Of a DNA stretch of 64,000 nt, positions 25,577-33,984 are shown in pieces. The position numbers and the translations under genes are program-made. Each line of letters starts with the position of its first letter. The first letter of the stretch is position 1. Where the stretch lies: assembly GCF_900186955.1 (NCBI RefSeq), contig NZ_LT906438.1, positions 744,001 to 808,000 of the forward strand, in the 5' to 3' direction. The DNA comes from Bacillus pumilus. Its GTDB lineage: Bacteria; Bacillota; Bacilli; Bacillales; Bacillaceae. The notes below the pieces were generated by a model. That model was not told the origin of the DNA. It did not search any database and was given only the letters and a program-made list of their open reading frames with translations.

Positions 25577-27130
25577 CTATAATACTTTGGTCGTCCAAGA
25601 TTCGCAATTCCAAGTTTCAGTGGCTACATCTTGATAAAATTCAGGTTCGTGAGAGATCAATAAGACACTCCCTTTGTATTCTTTTAATGCACGTTTTAGT
25701 TCTTCTTTTGCATCGACATCCAAGTGATTGGTCGGCTCATCGAGAACAAGTAAGTTGGTTTCTTCATTGATCAGCTTACAAAGACGGACCTTAGCTTTTT
25801 CTCCTCCGCTTAAAACAGACACGCGGCTTTCAATATGCTTTGTCGTTAATCCGCATTTTGCAAGAGCGGCTCTCACTTCATATTGCGTGTAAGAAGGGAA
25901 AGTGCCCCATACTTCTTCAATACAGGTGTTGCTGTTTTGCTCTTTTACTTCTTGCTCAAAATAGCCTATTTGCAGGAATTCTCCGCGTTCCACCTCACCC
26001 GAAATTGGCGAGATTTCTCCAAGGAGACTTCGCAGCAATGTCGTTTTTCCGATCCCGTTAGCGCCGTATAACGCAATTTTTTGCCCGCGTTCCATTTTCA
26101 GATTTAATGGACGAGAGAGCGGTTCATCATAACCAATGACCAAATCTTTTGTTTCAAAAATCAATTTCCCAGAAGTCCGTGCCGTCTTAAAGTGGAATTC
26201 AGGCTTTGGCTTTTCTGCTGCGAGTTCAATCATATCCATTTTATCCAGTTTCTTCTGACGGGACATGGCCATATTTCTTGTGCTGACACGTGCTTTGTTT
26301 CTTGCAACAAAGTCCTTTAATTCAGCGACTTCCTGCTGCTGCCTTTTATAAGCTGCTTCAAGCTGCTGCTTTTTGACTTCATACACTTGTTTAAATTGAT
26401 CATAATCACCAACATAGCGCGTGAGCTCTTGATTTTCAACATGATAGATCAAGTTAATGACGCTGTTTAAAAACGGAATATCATGTGAAATGAGGATAAA
26501 CGCATTTTCATATTCCTGTAAATAGCGCTTCAGCCACTCAATATGCTGCTCATCTAAATAGTTGGTCGGCTCATCGAGAAGGAGAATTTCTGGCTTCTCT
26601 AACAGCAATTTCGCAAGCAATACTTTTGTACGCTGCCCGCCGCTCAGCTCCGTCACATCACGGTCTAGCCCGAGATCCGTTAACCCAAGACCTCTGGCTA
26701 TTTCTTCAACCTTGGAATCAATGATATAGAAATCATTGTTTGTGAGCGCATCTTGAATAACGCCCACTTCCTCTAACAGCTTTTCCAGCTCATCAGGATC
26801 GGCTTCACCCATTTTGCCGTAAATGTCATTCATCGCTGCTTCCATGGAAAATAAATAGTGGAATGCATCCTGAAGGACTTCGCGGATTGTTCTGCCCTTT
26901 TCTAGCACAGTGTGCTGATCAAGGTAGCCAACACGGACATTTTTTGCCCATTCGACTTTTCCTGCATCTGGCTCCAGCTTACCAGTAATAATATTCATAA
27001 ACGTTGACTTTCCTTCACCGTTGGCGCCAATTAAGCCGACATGCTCGCCTTTTAATAAACGGAAGGAGACTTCGTGAAAAATGGCTCTGTCGCCAAAGCC
27101 ATGGCTTAAATCTTTAACAGATAATATCAT
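25577..27130 (-). CDS. yfmM: ABC-F ATPase, YfmM type
   Basis: 517 residues, near YfmM of B. subtilis (518). Tandem ATPases: GANGEGKST, LSGGQRTKVLLA, LLLDEPTNYLD; then GANGIGKTT, LSGGEKAKVRLC, LLVLDEPTNHLD. The inter-domain linker is a long charged helix pair (KKQQLEAAYKRQQQEVAELK). It lacks the C-terminal coil of YfmR. Expected to act on translating ribosomes; some relatives protect against antibiotics, but that cannot be inferred from sequence. AGGTG precedes the ATG. It is divergent from yfmL. Confidence 0.92.
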   Translation of the reverse strand: MILSVKDLSHGFGDRAIFHEVSFRLLKGEHVGLIGANGEGKSTFMNIITGKLEPDAGKVEWAKNVRVGYLDQHTVLEKGRTIREVLQDAFHYLFSMEAAMNDIYGKMGEADPDELEKLLEEVGVIQDALTNNDFYIIDSKVEEIARGLGLTDLGLDRDVTELSGGQRTKVLLAKLLLEKPEILLLDEPTNYLDEQHIEWLKRYLQEYENAFILISHDIPFLNSVINLIYHVENQELTRYVGDYDQFKQVYEVKKQQLEAAYKRQQQEVAELKDFVARNKARVSTRNMAMSRQKKLDKMDMIELAAEKPKPEFHFKTARTSGKLIFETKDLVIGYDEPLSRPLNLKMERGQKIALYGANGIGKTTLLRSLLGEISPISGEVERGEFLQIGYFEQEVKEQNSNTCIEEVWGTFPSYTQYEVRAALAKCGLTTKHIESRVSVLSGGEKAKVRLCKLINEETNLLVLDEPTNHLDVDAKEELKRALKEYKGSVLLISHEPEFYQDVATETWNCESWTTKVL

Positions 27131-27282
27131 TTTTTACACCTCAAATAGATTCAAAACGGCTAGTGCCTCTCATGATTATATCGAACTGTCCGGCTCGATA
27201 AAAGCATCAAAAGAAAAATTGCGTTTCAAAGCTGATTTTGAGATACTAAAGGATAGATTGAATGAGGATAAAGGAGATCGAC

Positions 27283-28425
27283 ATGATAGAAAATTGGGCA
27301 TTTTTGAAAGAAGCAAAGCCATTTATACAAGAGAACTTCCAAGCGGCTGGCTTTGAAAAACCAACAGCTATACAAGAAAAAACAGCAGAATGGATTACGG
27401 AGAAGCGTGATGTGATTGCAGAATCGCCTACGGGAACGGGGAAGACACTGGCGTATGTGTTGCCGCTTTTAAATAAAATCGATGTGAATATCAAGCACCC
27501 GCAAGTCTTAATCTTGGCACCTTCAAGAGAGCTTGTGATGCAAATTTTTGATGTCGTGCAAGAGTTCAAACAAGGATCAGACATCAAAGCGATCTCCTTG
27601 ATTGGTGGAGCGAACATCAAAAAGCAGCAGGAAAAACTAAAGAAACACCCGAATATCGTCGTAGCGACACCAGGCCGCGTCCAAGAATTAATCAAAATCA
27701 AGAAACTGAAAATGCATGAAGTCAAAACAATCGTGCTAGATGAAGCAGATCAGCTTCTTGTGCCAGAGCATATGAAAACGATCCAAGCGATCATTAAATC
27801 AACATTAAAAGAAAGACAAATTCTTTGTTTTTCTGCAACCCTGAAAGACGAAACGGTTCAACTGATTAAAGAAATGACAACAGAACCAGAAGTATTGAAA
27901 ATTGCCAGAAGCGAGGAAGAAGCGCAGAAAGTAGGACACTATTATCTGTTATGTGACCAGCGTGACAAAGTGAAACTACTGCAAAAGCTATCACGGCTTG
28001 AGGACATGCAGGCGCTCGTTTTTGTGCGTGATATTACGAATTTAAGCATTTATGCAGAGAAATTAGCATATCACCATGTCGACCTCGGTGTTCTTCATAG
28101 TGAAGCGAAAAAAGCAGAGCGTGCTATCATCTTAAAGGAATTTGAACAGCGTGAATTCCCGCTTCTTCTTGCAACGGATATCGCAGCAAGAGGCATCGAT
28201 ATTGACGATCTGCCGTATGTGATCCATGCCGACCTGCCAAACGAAGAAGGCTATATCCACCGTTCAGGCAGAACCGGTCGCGCAGGAAAAGAAGGGGCTG
28301 TCATCAGTCTTGTCACACCTCAAGAGCAATCAATGCTGAAAAAAATGGCGAAAAAGCTGAATCTTTCGCTTCAGGAAATTGTTTATAAGCAAGGCCAGCT
28401 GCATCTTGCGCCAAAGCAAGCATAG
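27283..28425 (+). CDS. yfmL: DEAD-box RNA helicase
   Basis: 380 residues, near YfmL length (376). Motifs in order: Q motif GFEKPTAIQEKT, Walker A SPTGTGKT, PGR, DEAD box LDEADQLL, SAT (FSATL), and HRSGRTGRAG. It is a minimal two-RecA-domain helicase with no long C-terminal extension. YfmL of B. subtilis takes part in ribosome assembly and cold growth. Start chosen at MIENWAFLKEAK, 7 bases after AAAGGAG; the frame is open seven codons further upstream. Confidence 0.92.
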   Translation: MIENWAFLKEAKPFIQENFQAAGFEKPTAIQEKTAEWITEKRDVIAESPTGTGKTLAYVLPLLNKIDVNIKHPQVLILAPSRELVMQIFDVVQEFKQGSDIKAISLIGGANIKKQQEKLKKHPNIVVATPGRVQELIKIKKLKMHEVKTIVLDEADQLLVPEHMKTIQAIIKSTLKERQILCFSATLKDETVQLIKEMTTEPEVLKIARSEEEAQKVGHYYLLCDQRDKVKLLQKLSRLEDMQALVFVRDITNLSIYAEKLAYHHVDLGVLHSEAKKAERAIILKEFEQREFPLLLATDIAARGIDIDDLPYVIHADLPNEEGYIHRSGRTGRAGKEGAVISLVTPQEQSMLKKMAKKLNLSLQEIVYKQGQLHLAPKQA

Positions 28426-28426
28426 A

Positions 28427-28460
28427 AAAAGGACCCTTCCACATGGAGGGTCCTTTCTTT
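28427..28460. terminator. bidirectional terminator yfmL/yfmJ
   Basis: AGGACCCT / AGGGTCCT stem with A-run before and TTTCTTTTT after. Confidence 0.8.
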
Positions 28461-29465
28461 TTATGAAATTTTGACAAGCTGTTTTCCGACATTTTCCCCT
28501 TTGAATAGTCCGAGGAATGCATCAGGAATGTTGTCAAAGCCTTCAATGATTGTTTCTTTGTAAGTCAGTTTGTCTTCTTTTACCCATTGTGCGAGATCTC
28601 TTGCTGCTTCTTCAAAACGATCTGAATAGTTGGCAACAATGAAGCCTTGCATCAATGCGCTTGTTTTAATGAGTTTTGTTTGCACACGCGGTCCGATGTC
28701 CTCGCTTGCGCTAATATTATAAGACGAAATCGCGCCGCACACTGGAATACGTGCGAAGCGGTTCAAATGATTCATCACAGCATCAGATATTTCGCCGCCT
28801 ACATTGTCAAAATACACATCGACGCCGTTAGGGCATGCCTTTGCAATAGCATCATCTAAGTCATTTGTTGTTTTATAATTAATCGTTTCATCAAAACCCA
28901 GTTCTTTTAAATAAGCCAGCTTATCATCAGATCCCGCAATCCCAACGACGTGAGCGCCTTTGATCTTAGCAATTTGCCCAACAACGGAACCAACAGCACC
29001 TGCGGCCCCAGAAATGACAACGGTCTCGCCTTCTTTTGGCTGACCAATCGCAAGAAGACCGAAATAAGCGGTTTGTCCTGGCATGCCTAAAATGCCTAAA
29101 TAATAGGACAATGGCGCAATGGATGGATCAATTTTAGTCAGAGATTCAGCTTTGGCTGTAGAATATTCTTGCCAGCCAAGGAATCCAAGAACAAAATCAC
29201 CTTTTTCAAATTGAGACGATTTAGACTCGACAACTTCTCCGACAACACCGCCCTGAATCACTTCATTTAGCTTGAATGGAGGTGTATAGGATTTTGTATC
29301 CTGCATTCGTCCTCTCATATAAGGATCTACAGAAACATATTTCGTTTGAATCAAGACTTCACCATCTTGCGGCACAGGTATATCGACTGTTTCAAAATGA
29401 AAAACATCTTTTGTAGGTAATCCTTGTGGACGTTTGGCTAATTGAATTTGCTTTTGTTGACTCAT
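28461..29465 (-). CDS. yfmJ: NADPH-dependent oxidoreductase, MDR/leukotriene-hydroxydehydrogenase type
   Basis: 334 residues, zinc-free medium-chain reductase (no Cys ligand cluster). VSVDPYMRGRMQD is the N-domain signature of the alkenal/one oxidoreductase subgroup, and GAAGAVGSVVGQIAKIKG is the NADPH-binding loop. Known relatives reduce alpha,beta-unsaturated aldehydes and ketones. It matches B. subtilis yfmJ in size and neighbours. GGGAGG lies before the ATG. Confidence 0.9.
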   Translation of the reverse strand: MSQQKQIQLAKRPQGLPTKDVFHFETVDIPVPQDGEVLIQTKYVSVDPYMRGRMQDTKSYTPPFKLNEVIQGGVVGEVVESKSSQFEKGDFVLGFLGWQEYSTAKAESLTKIDPSIAPLSYYLGILGMPGQTAYFGLLAIGQPKEGETVVISGAAGAVGSVVGQIAKIKGAHVVGIAGSDDKLAYLKELGFDETINYKTTNDLDDAIAKACPNGVDVYFDNVGGEISDAVMNHLNRFARIPVCGAISSYNISASEDIGPRVQTKLIKTSALMQGFIVANYSDRFEEAARDLAQWVKEDKLTYKETIIEGFDNIPDAFLGLFKGENVGKQLVKIS

Positions 29466-29556
29466 GTCAAATCCTCCCTTTCACTTGCAACCTAGATTTA
29501 CATTAACATGATGCTTCTTTTCATTCAAAACATACGGTCTATTTCAAACACATACA

Positions 29557-29597
29557 AAAAAGCAGCCGTCATCTCAGAGATGAGGACTACTTTTTTG
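29557..29597 (-). terminator. terminator overlapping the end of yfmB
   Basis: On the minus strand AGTAG..CTCATCT / AGATGA..GCTGCT followed by T6. The stem includes the last codons of the gene. Confidence 0.7.
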
Positions 29598-29963
29598 GAA
29601 GTCAACAGAGAGGAGCGGTGGCAGACAGCCAAACAGCTGATACACGTCCGCATCACGTTCTTTTAATAAATATTCGTTCGCATTTTGCATGGAGGCTTTC
29701 ATCATATCGCGCGTCACAAAAGGAAAAAGGATATTCAAGTATGAGGACAACAGGTCTTGTGGATCTTGTTCAATTGACTCGATATCTCCAATGTTAATAA
29801 TGATGGAAAAGAGATAATCAATGGAGATGCGAAAGTGCTGTTCAGCAAACAATGTAAGCGGCTTTGCTTTTGCTTCTTCAGGATTCCACTTTTGAAAAAG
29901 CTGTTTCACCAAATCACTGACAACCCAAGCATTAAACTGCTGCTCCGCTGAAAAGTAATACAT
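29574..29963 (-). CDS. yfmB: YfmB-like protein (DUF3212)
   Basis: 129 residues. The start MYYFSAEQQFNAWVVSDLVK and the FAEQHFRISIDYLFSIIINIGDIESI core resemble what I recall of B. subtilis YfmB, a small helical protein of unknown function. I use the ATG preceded by GAGGT at 7 bases; 29 upstream codons in the same frame are not supported. It lies between yfmJ and yflT as expected from synteny. Confidence 0.65.
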   Translation of the reverse strand: MYYFSAEQQFNAWVVSDLVKQLFQKWNPEEAKAKPLTLFAEQHFRISIDYLFSIIINIGDIESIEQDPQDLLSSYLNILFPFVTRDMMKASMQNANEYLLKERDADVYQLFGCLPPLLSVDFQKSSPHL

Positions 29964-30127
29964 CAGCTCTACCTCATTTCTAGCCTCCAGTACAAGAATT
30001 GTACACCAAAATAGCAGGGATGAACATAATATTTCTGAAAATTTAGTCATTTTTACAGGGTTTTTGTCAAAAATAAGTCAATAGGCATGGCTAGTACACA
30101 ATGTAAAATGGATGTGCTCAAGGAAGG

Positions 30128-30152
30128 TTTAATGATAAAAGTGACGGGTAAA
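30128..30152 (+). promoter_or_regulatory. sigma-B promoter of yflT
   Basis: GTTTAA, 13-bp spacer, GGGTAA, an excellent general-stress promoter placed ~30 bases before the start codon. Confidence 0.88.
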
Positions 30153-30184
30153 AGATTCGTAAGACGCTAAAGGAGGAATATAAA

Positions 30185-30532
30185 ATGAAACCTGTTGTAA
30201 GAGAGTATTCAAATGATGAAACACTTCAAAGAGATGTAGAGCAATTAAAATCACTCGGTGTTGCAAGAGAGGACATTTATGTTCTGTCCCATGACGATGA
30301 TCGTACAGAGCGTATTGCTGGAAACGCAGATGCCAATACGATAGGTCCAAGAGAAGTTGGACTGAAACATGCTGTTGGGAACATCTTTAGTAAAAAGGGC
30401 GATGAGCTCCGAAATAAAATCCATGAAATTGGTTTCTCTAAAGAAGAAGCTGAAACATTTGAAGAACATTTAGACGAAGGGAAAGTCCTTCTCTTTGTGA
30501 CAGACCATGAAAAAGTGAAAACTTGGGCATAA
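30185..30532 (+). CDS. yflT: general stress protein 17M
   Basis: 115 residues, soluble. MKPVVREYSNDETLQRDVEQLKSLG, YVLSHDDDRTERIA and LFVTDHEKVKTWA match B. subtilis YflT (GSP17M), a sigma-B regulon member of unknown biochemical role. AAAGGAGG lies before the ATG and a clear sigma-B promoter lies upstream. This is the last gene before synteny with B. subtilis breaks. Confidence 0.92.
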   Translation: MKPVVREYSNDETLQRDVEQLKSLGVAREDIYVLSHDDDRTERIAGNADANTIGPREVGLKHAVGNIFSKKGDELRNKIHEIGFSKEEAETFEEHLDEGKVLLFVTDHEKVKTWA

Positions 30533-30542
30533 TCGCCAACTG

Positions 30543-30578
30543 AAAAAAGTCTCTTACTTTCGTAAGGGGCTTTTTTTC
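30543..30578 (+). terminator. terminator of yflT
   Basis: AAAAAAGTC..CTTAC / GTAAG..GGCTTTTTTT stem with T7. Confidence 0.8.
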
Positions 30579-30936
30579 ATGCCTTCATCTCTGAAGGAGA
30601 GGATGCATCTTTTTTACTATATTAAGAAAAAACAGCAGATTGGAATAAACAGTAAATCATCTAATTGAAAATGCAGATATACCAAAGAAAATGATAGGAA
30701 ATGAGAAAGGAATAGTCAAAATATCACAAAAATCTATTCGGGAAATAATTATTGTATCTTTCAATTTTGTTTCAAAATGTAATGGGAATCTTGTGTAATT
30801 TAGTAGATAAATTTCTTAGTTCTATTGGTTTATGTTGTGTTTTTATGTAGAAATAAGTGTTTTGAGGTCAAAAAACCACGAAAAATACCTGTATTTTCAA
30901 TTAGAAAATTCATTTTAATGTTTAGGAAATAATTTG
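30579..30936. other. AT-rich region without a recognised gene
   Basis: Very AT-rich, stops in all frames, no ribosome site followed by an ORF. It begins directly after the yflT terminator, so it is probably the left edge of inserted DNA. Confidence 0.5.
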
Positions 30937-30965
30937 TTGACAAAATAATCTAAAAACAATATATT
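30937..30965 (+). promoter_or_regulatory. consensus-like sigma-A promoter without an adjacent gene
   Basis: TTGACA, 17 bp, TATATT. The next convincing start codon is 300 bases downstream, so it drives either a long leader for the cluster at 31.3 kb or a non-coding or vanished gene. Confidence 0.65.
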
Positions 30966-31046
30966 TGGCTTATTCCAGTTGTTATGGAAGTAGTTGTTAA
31001 ATTTCTGATGGGTTTATTCTAGGCACACTCTAGTGATAGGTGGTGG

Positions 31047-31206
31047 CATAAAACCAAGGTAAAAGCACTCGGAAAATTCCTACTAAAACACAAGAAAATG
31101 GTTTTTTACATGAAGAAGAAATGATAGTCGATTTAAACAGTAGATGATCTTTCTAATATGATCACTTTGCAAGAGATAATTAAAAGACGTCGTATTCCTG
31201 CACAAT
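31047..31206 (+). pseudogene. possible decayed ORF
   Basis: Two frames give short peptide-like stretches, HEEEMIVDLN and then, one frame over, VDDLSNMITLQEIIKRRRIP, ending at TAG. This looks like a frameshifted remnant, but I do not recognise the family and it could be chance. Confidence 0.25.
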
Positions 31207-31208
31207 AG

Positions 31209-31222
31209 AGAAAGCGTTTTCA
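31209..31222. promoter_or_regulatory. cre-like site (CcpA)
   Basis: AGAAAGCGTTTTCA matches the cre consensus TGWAANCGNTNWCA at 13 of 14 positions, with a palindromic GAAAGCGTTTTC core. It lies ~45 bases before the leader ORF of the tox-like cluster and suggests carbon control. Confidence 0.6.
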
Positions 31223-31266
31223 AGAAAGGCAGTGAGTTGATCGAACGGTGAAGGAGGTGAACTCAT

Positions 31267-31335
31267 ATGAAAAAAAGAGAGAACAAGCTGAGGCGCTGCA
31301 GCTGTCAAATGGCTGCATATGAGGATGCATGCTGA
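31267..31335 (+). CDS. 22-residue leader-type ORF upstream of the tox-like cluster
   Basis: MKKRENKLRRCSCQMAAYED then AC. A perfect GGAGGTGA ribosome site stands 6 bases before the ATG, stronger than those of most genes here. The peptide is basic at the start and has three Cys. Its TGA stop lies inside the left arm of a hairpin, the layout expected of a leader peptide controlling the methyltransferase gene ~150 bases downstream. It could also be a small bioactive peptide. Confidence 0.5.
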   Translation: MKKRENKLRRCSCQMAAYEDAC

Positions 31336-31377
31336 AAAAGAAGAGTGAACATGTGGGATGCTTCTCTCCTTTTTCAG
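31332..31377 (+). promoter_or_regulatory. hairpin after the leader ORF
   Basis: CTGAAAAAG / CTTTTTCAG (9 bp), one mismatch, then AGAG / CTCT. No T-run follows, so it is not a plain terminator. Ribosomes ending translation at the leader stop would cover its left arm. Confidence 0.5.
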
Positions 31378-31482
31378 AAAATAGATTTCCTAAAAAATCC
31401 ATCTTTCATTTTAACATAAGGTGTTTGGCTTGAAAATGACCTTTGCCCGGAAAGTCGATTTTAAATAGAAGGAGGTCCTGTG

Positions 31483-32139
31483 ATGAAAAAGGCTTTATAC
31501 CATGAAGACAGTGGGTTGTATCTAGAAAAAATGCGAATGGCATTTCAAGAACATTATGAGAAAAGAACAGATATGTGGTCTACTGATCCATCTTTAACAG
31601 ATGCAGCCGTGGTGTCACTAAAGGCATGGCGTTCAAGGGAAAAGAATGCACTTGCTTCTGTGCTGGATATCGGGTGCGGGAACGGCCGGGCACTTGAACA
31701 TTTAAGCGGGCTTTCCGCATATGTCGGCATCGACCTGTATGAGCATGAGGAGTGGGTAGGATTACAGAAAAGAGAAACGGTTCCTGTCCATTTTGTTCAT
31801 CAAGATTTTATGTCCTGGTCGATGGGCCAGGGTCGAGGGATGCAGTTTGATTTAATTTTAGATCATGGCTGCTTTCATCACCAGCACCCTGATGATCATG
31901 AGCGTTATTTAAAACAGGTTTCCTCTTTGCTTCATGAAGGCGGCGTCTTCTCACTTGTTGTATGGGGAGAAGAGTGGAGAACAGGATTAATCGGAGAGGA
32001 TGGCCGTTTCCACTTTTCGTTTTCAGACTCTCAGCTTGGAGAAAGAATTTGTTCATCAGGTCTGGAGCTTGTATCGATTACACCATTAAAAGCAAAAGCC
32101 GGCATTAGCCAGCATCATGTCATTGCCGTCAAAATCTAG
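31483..32139 (+). CDS. class I SAM-dependent methyltransferase, ToxA-like position
   Basis: 218 residues. The SAM-binding loop is SVLDIGCGNGRALEHL (~60-75), followed by VGIDLYEHE (acidic end of strand 2) and LILDHGCFHH in motif post-II. The ATG lies 7 bases after GGAGG. It opens a cluster of GTP cyclohydrolase II, SUMF1, WD40 and RibD genes. In Burkholderia glumae the toxoflavin operon also starts with a methyltransferase (ToxA), which adds both N-methyl groups. The role here is inferred from this gene context, not from close sequence identity. Confidence 0.78.
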   Translation: MKKALYHEDSGLYLEKMRMAFQEHYEKRTDMWSTDPSLTDAAVVSLKAWRSREKNALASVLDIGCGNGRALEHLSGLSAYVGIDLYEHEEWVGLQKRETVPVHFVHQDFMSWSMGQGRGMQFDLILDHGCFHHQHPDDHERYLKQVSSLLHEGGVFSLVVWGEEWRTGLIGEDGRFHFSFSDSQLGERICSSGLELVSITPLKAKAGISQHHVIAVKI

Positions 32140-32404
32140 TACAAAGGTGAACACTCAAACGTAGCAGAGGTGTTCATTCTAAGAAACAGCCTGTGCGCAA
32201 CATGTAAGGGAAAGGCGTTATGAACCAAGAATTCTGCTCCTTTGTACTGGAAAAGACCTAGATTGACATATCGCTAGAATAGGTGGAATCAAGGTCTGAA
32301 GGATAAGAGGAAACGCACACCCATGTTCTTTTAAGCCATGAGTGCAGGCACATATTCATCACCATCACTGCGCTACCTGAGTCGATTTGGGTGCAGCGAT
32401 GAAT
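32138..32404 (+). ncRNA. candidate structured RNA / riboswitch-like leader
   Basis: Between the methyltransferase stop and the cyclohydrolase gene. P1: AGTACAAAGG (32138-32147) with CCTTTGTACT (32239-32248). P2: TGAACAC (32148-32154) with GTGTTCA (32170-32176). P3: AAC, bulged A, GCCT (32185-32192) with AGGCGTT (32213-32219). Pseudoknot: AGCAGA in the P2 loop (32163-32168) with TCTGCT (32233-32238) right beside P1. Then P4: AGACCT-a-GATT (32254-32264) with AATC-a-AGGTCT (32287-32297). P5: ATTCATC (32354-32360) with GATGAAT (32398-32404), touching the GGGGGGAG ribosome site. I do not recognise a known class; it lacks FMN riboswitch motifs. Confidence 0.55.
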
Positions 32405-32417
32405 AGGGGGGAGACAA

Positions 32418-33143
32418 ATGAACAAGTTTGTAGATGAATTACAATCAATGATTCATCATTTTACCTTTCAAGAAAAAAACTATTTGCTCGTGGGGCCAGT
32501 GAACCTTCCGATCTCCATTCAACATGAAGAAGTGCCATTTAAATGGTATGCCTTCGCACCTGTTGAAGGGGAGACAAAACCAACGATCGAATCTATTGTC
32601 CAAATGAGTACCGCGCAGCAAACCTTTTCCTCTTGTCTCTTATTTGGCGACTTTGAAAATGAGGTGCCGCCGCTTGTGCGAATTCATAGTGTCTGCCAAA
32701 CAGGGGATGTGTTTGGGTCACTAAAATGTGACTGCGGTCCACAGCTTGCGTTATCGCTGAAGAAAATCACCGATTACGGAAAAGGCATGCTCGTCTATAT
32801 GGCCAATCAAGAAGGGCGGTCAATTGGGCTGATGGCGAAAGCATTGACGTATAAATTACAGGAAATGCAGATGGATACGTTTGAAGCCAACCGTCTGATT
32901 GGCTGCGGCGATGATGATCGGCATTACGAGGAGGCAGCGGCTGTTCTGCACTATTTAAACAAAGGGAAACCAATGCATCTCCTAACGAACAATCCAGATA
33001 AAGTCGATTCCATTGCTGCTTACGGTCTTCCTGTTTTACGGTTTGATCATACGGTCGAAGCCTCTCTCTATAATGAAGCCTATTTAAAAGCAAAAGCAGC
33101 CTCAGGGCATATGGTCGATGAGAAAAAATTAATTAATCAGTAG
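32418..33143 (+). CDS. GTP cyclohydrolase II homologue, ToxB-like
   Basis: 241 residues. The zinc site IHSVCQTGDVFGSLKCDCG (Cys at three positions) and the catalytic NQEGRSIGLMAKALTYKLQE, TFEAN and LTNNP stretches are those of RibA/GCH II, which opens GTP to a 2,5-diaminopyrimidine. It is free-standing, not fused to a DHBP synthase, and has an extra ~75 N-terminal residues. G to S in the usual EGRGIGL is a small change. It is not in a riboflavin operon, since ribB, ribE and ribH are absent. This fits ToxB, the first toxoflavin enzyme. Confidence 0.88.
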   Translation: MNKFVDELQSMIHHFTFQEKNYLLVGPVNLPISIQHEEVPFKWYAFAPVEGETKPTIESIVQMSTAQQTFSSCLLFGDFENEVPPLVRIHSVCQTGDVFGSLKCDCGPQLALSLKKITDYGKGMLVYMANQEGRSIGLMAKALTYKLQEMQMDTFEANRLIGCGDDDRHYEEAAAVLHYLNKGKPMHLLTNNPDKVDSIAAYGLPVLRFDHTVEASLYNEAYLKAKAASGHMVDEKKLINQ

Positions 33144-33176
33144 ATGAGTTTACTTTAAAGAAGGCGGGAGAAAAGC

Positions 33177-33980
33177 GTGAAACCTGAAATCAATTGGATT
33201 CAAATCCCAAGCGGCTATGCAACAATCGGAAGTAATGAAGAAGATATGAAAAAGGCATCAGAATTCTGGAAGGACAAGCTTCTCAATCCAACTTACGGAC
33301 GTGAGAAAAAATTTCAAAAATGGCTGTACAAAGAATTTCCATCCTATCAGCCGTATATCAATGAATTTTTCATTTCAGATACGGTCGTCACCAATGAATG
33401 GTATCAAAGCTATTGTGATGAAACAGGCCAGTCGTACCCGGAGAGCTTAACGAATCAAGAGCTTGGCGGAGGGAAAGATCATCCGGCTTGGGGAATGGAG
33501 ATCGAGGAAGCCTTCTCATTCTGTCAGTGGCTGAGCGGGAAACTTGGGATTGACGTGTCGATTCCTACTGAAGAAGAATGGGAATATGCTGCCCGGGGTA
33601 ACACGAGAAATCAATACCCATGGGGAGATGAGTTTGATCCTTCTTTCTGTAATACGTACGAATCAAATATCGAAAAAACGACGCCTGTCCGCCATTACGA
33701 AAAGGGCAGATCCTTATTCGGTCTTTATGATATGGGGGGCAACGTCGAGGAATGGGTCAACACTAAATATCATGTATACGAAGGTGGCATAGAGGTCGTA
33801 GATGATTTAACAGAAACGCTTGGCAATGATTACTACATTTTAAAAGGCGGCTCCTTTGCTAGAGGCGGAGATTTATGCAGAGTCGCCAGAAGACATGGGA
33901 AGCACACAGATCCCGTTTTCCGATTTACTGGTTTTCGTGTAGTGACTCGTCAAAAACAACATATAAAGGTGGGAGTGTAA
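33177..33980 (+). CDS. SUMF1/FGE-sulfatase-domain protein, ToxD-like
   Basis: 267 residues. The FGE fold signature is clear: IPTEEEWEYAARG, YPWGDEFDPSFCN, DMGGNVEEWV and LKGGSFARGG..CRVARRHG. The domain is used by formylglycine-generating enzymes and by non-haem iron oxidases such as EgtB. The ToxD protein of the toxoflavin operon belongs to this family, and its role there is not settled. The GTG start has GGGAG 6 bases upstream. It is 33 bases behind the cyclohydrolase gene and 4 bases before the WD40 gene, so co-translated. No signal peptide. Confidence 0.85.
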   Translation: MKPEINWIQIPSGYATIGSNEEDMKKASEFWKDKLLNPTYGREKKFQKWLYKEFPSYQPYINEFFISDTVVTNEWYQSYCDETGQSYPESLTNQELGGGKDHPAWGMEIEEAFSFCQWLSGKLGIDVSIPTEEEWEYAARGNTRNQYPWGDEFDPSFCNTYESNIEKTTPVRHYEKGRSLFGLYDMGGNVEEWVNTKYHVYEGGIEVVDDLTETLGNDYYILKGGSFARGGDLCRVARRHGKHTDPVFRFTGFRVVTRQKQHIKVGV

Positions 33981-33984
33981 AACC

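Noticed and set aside
31220..31402. 60-codon ORF on the minus strand across the leader region
   Set aside because: It overlaps the leader ORF and hairpin in antisense and has no ribosome site.
32140..32417. FMN riboswitch before the RibA-type gene
   Set aside because: The conserved FMN motifs (AGGGxxGGGTGAAATTCC and ACCGGCGGT types) are absent.
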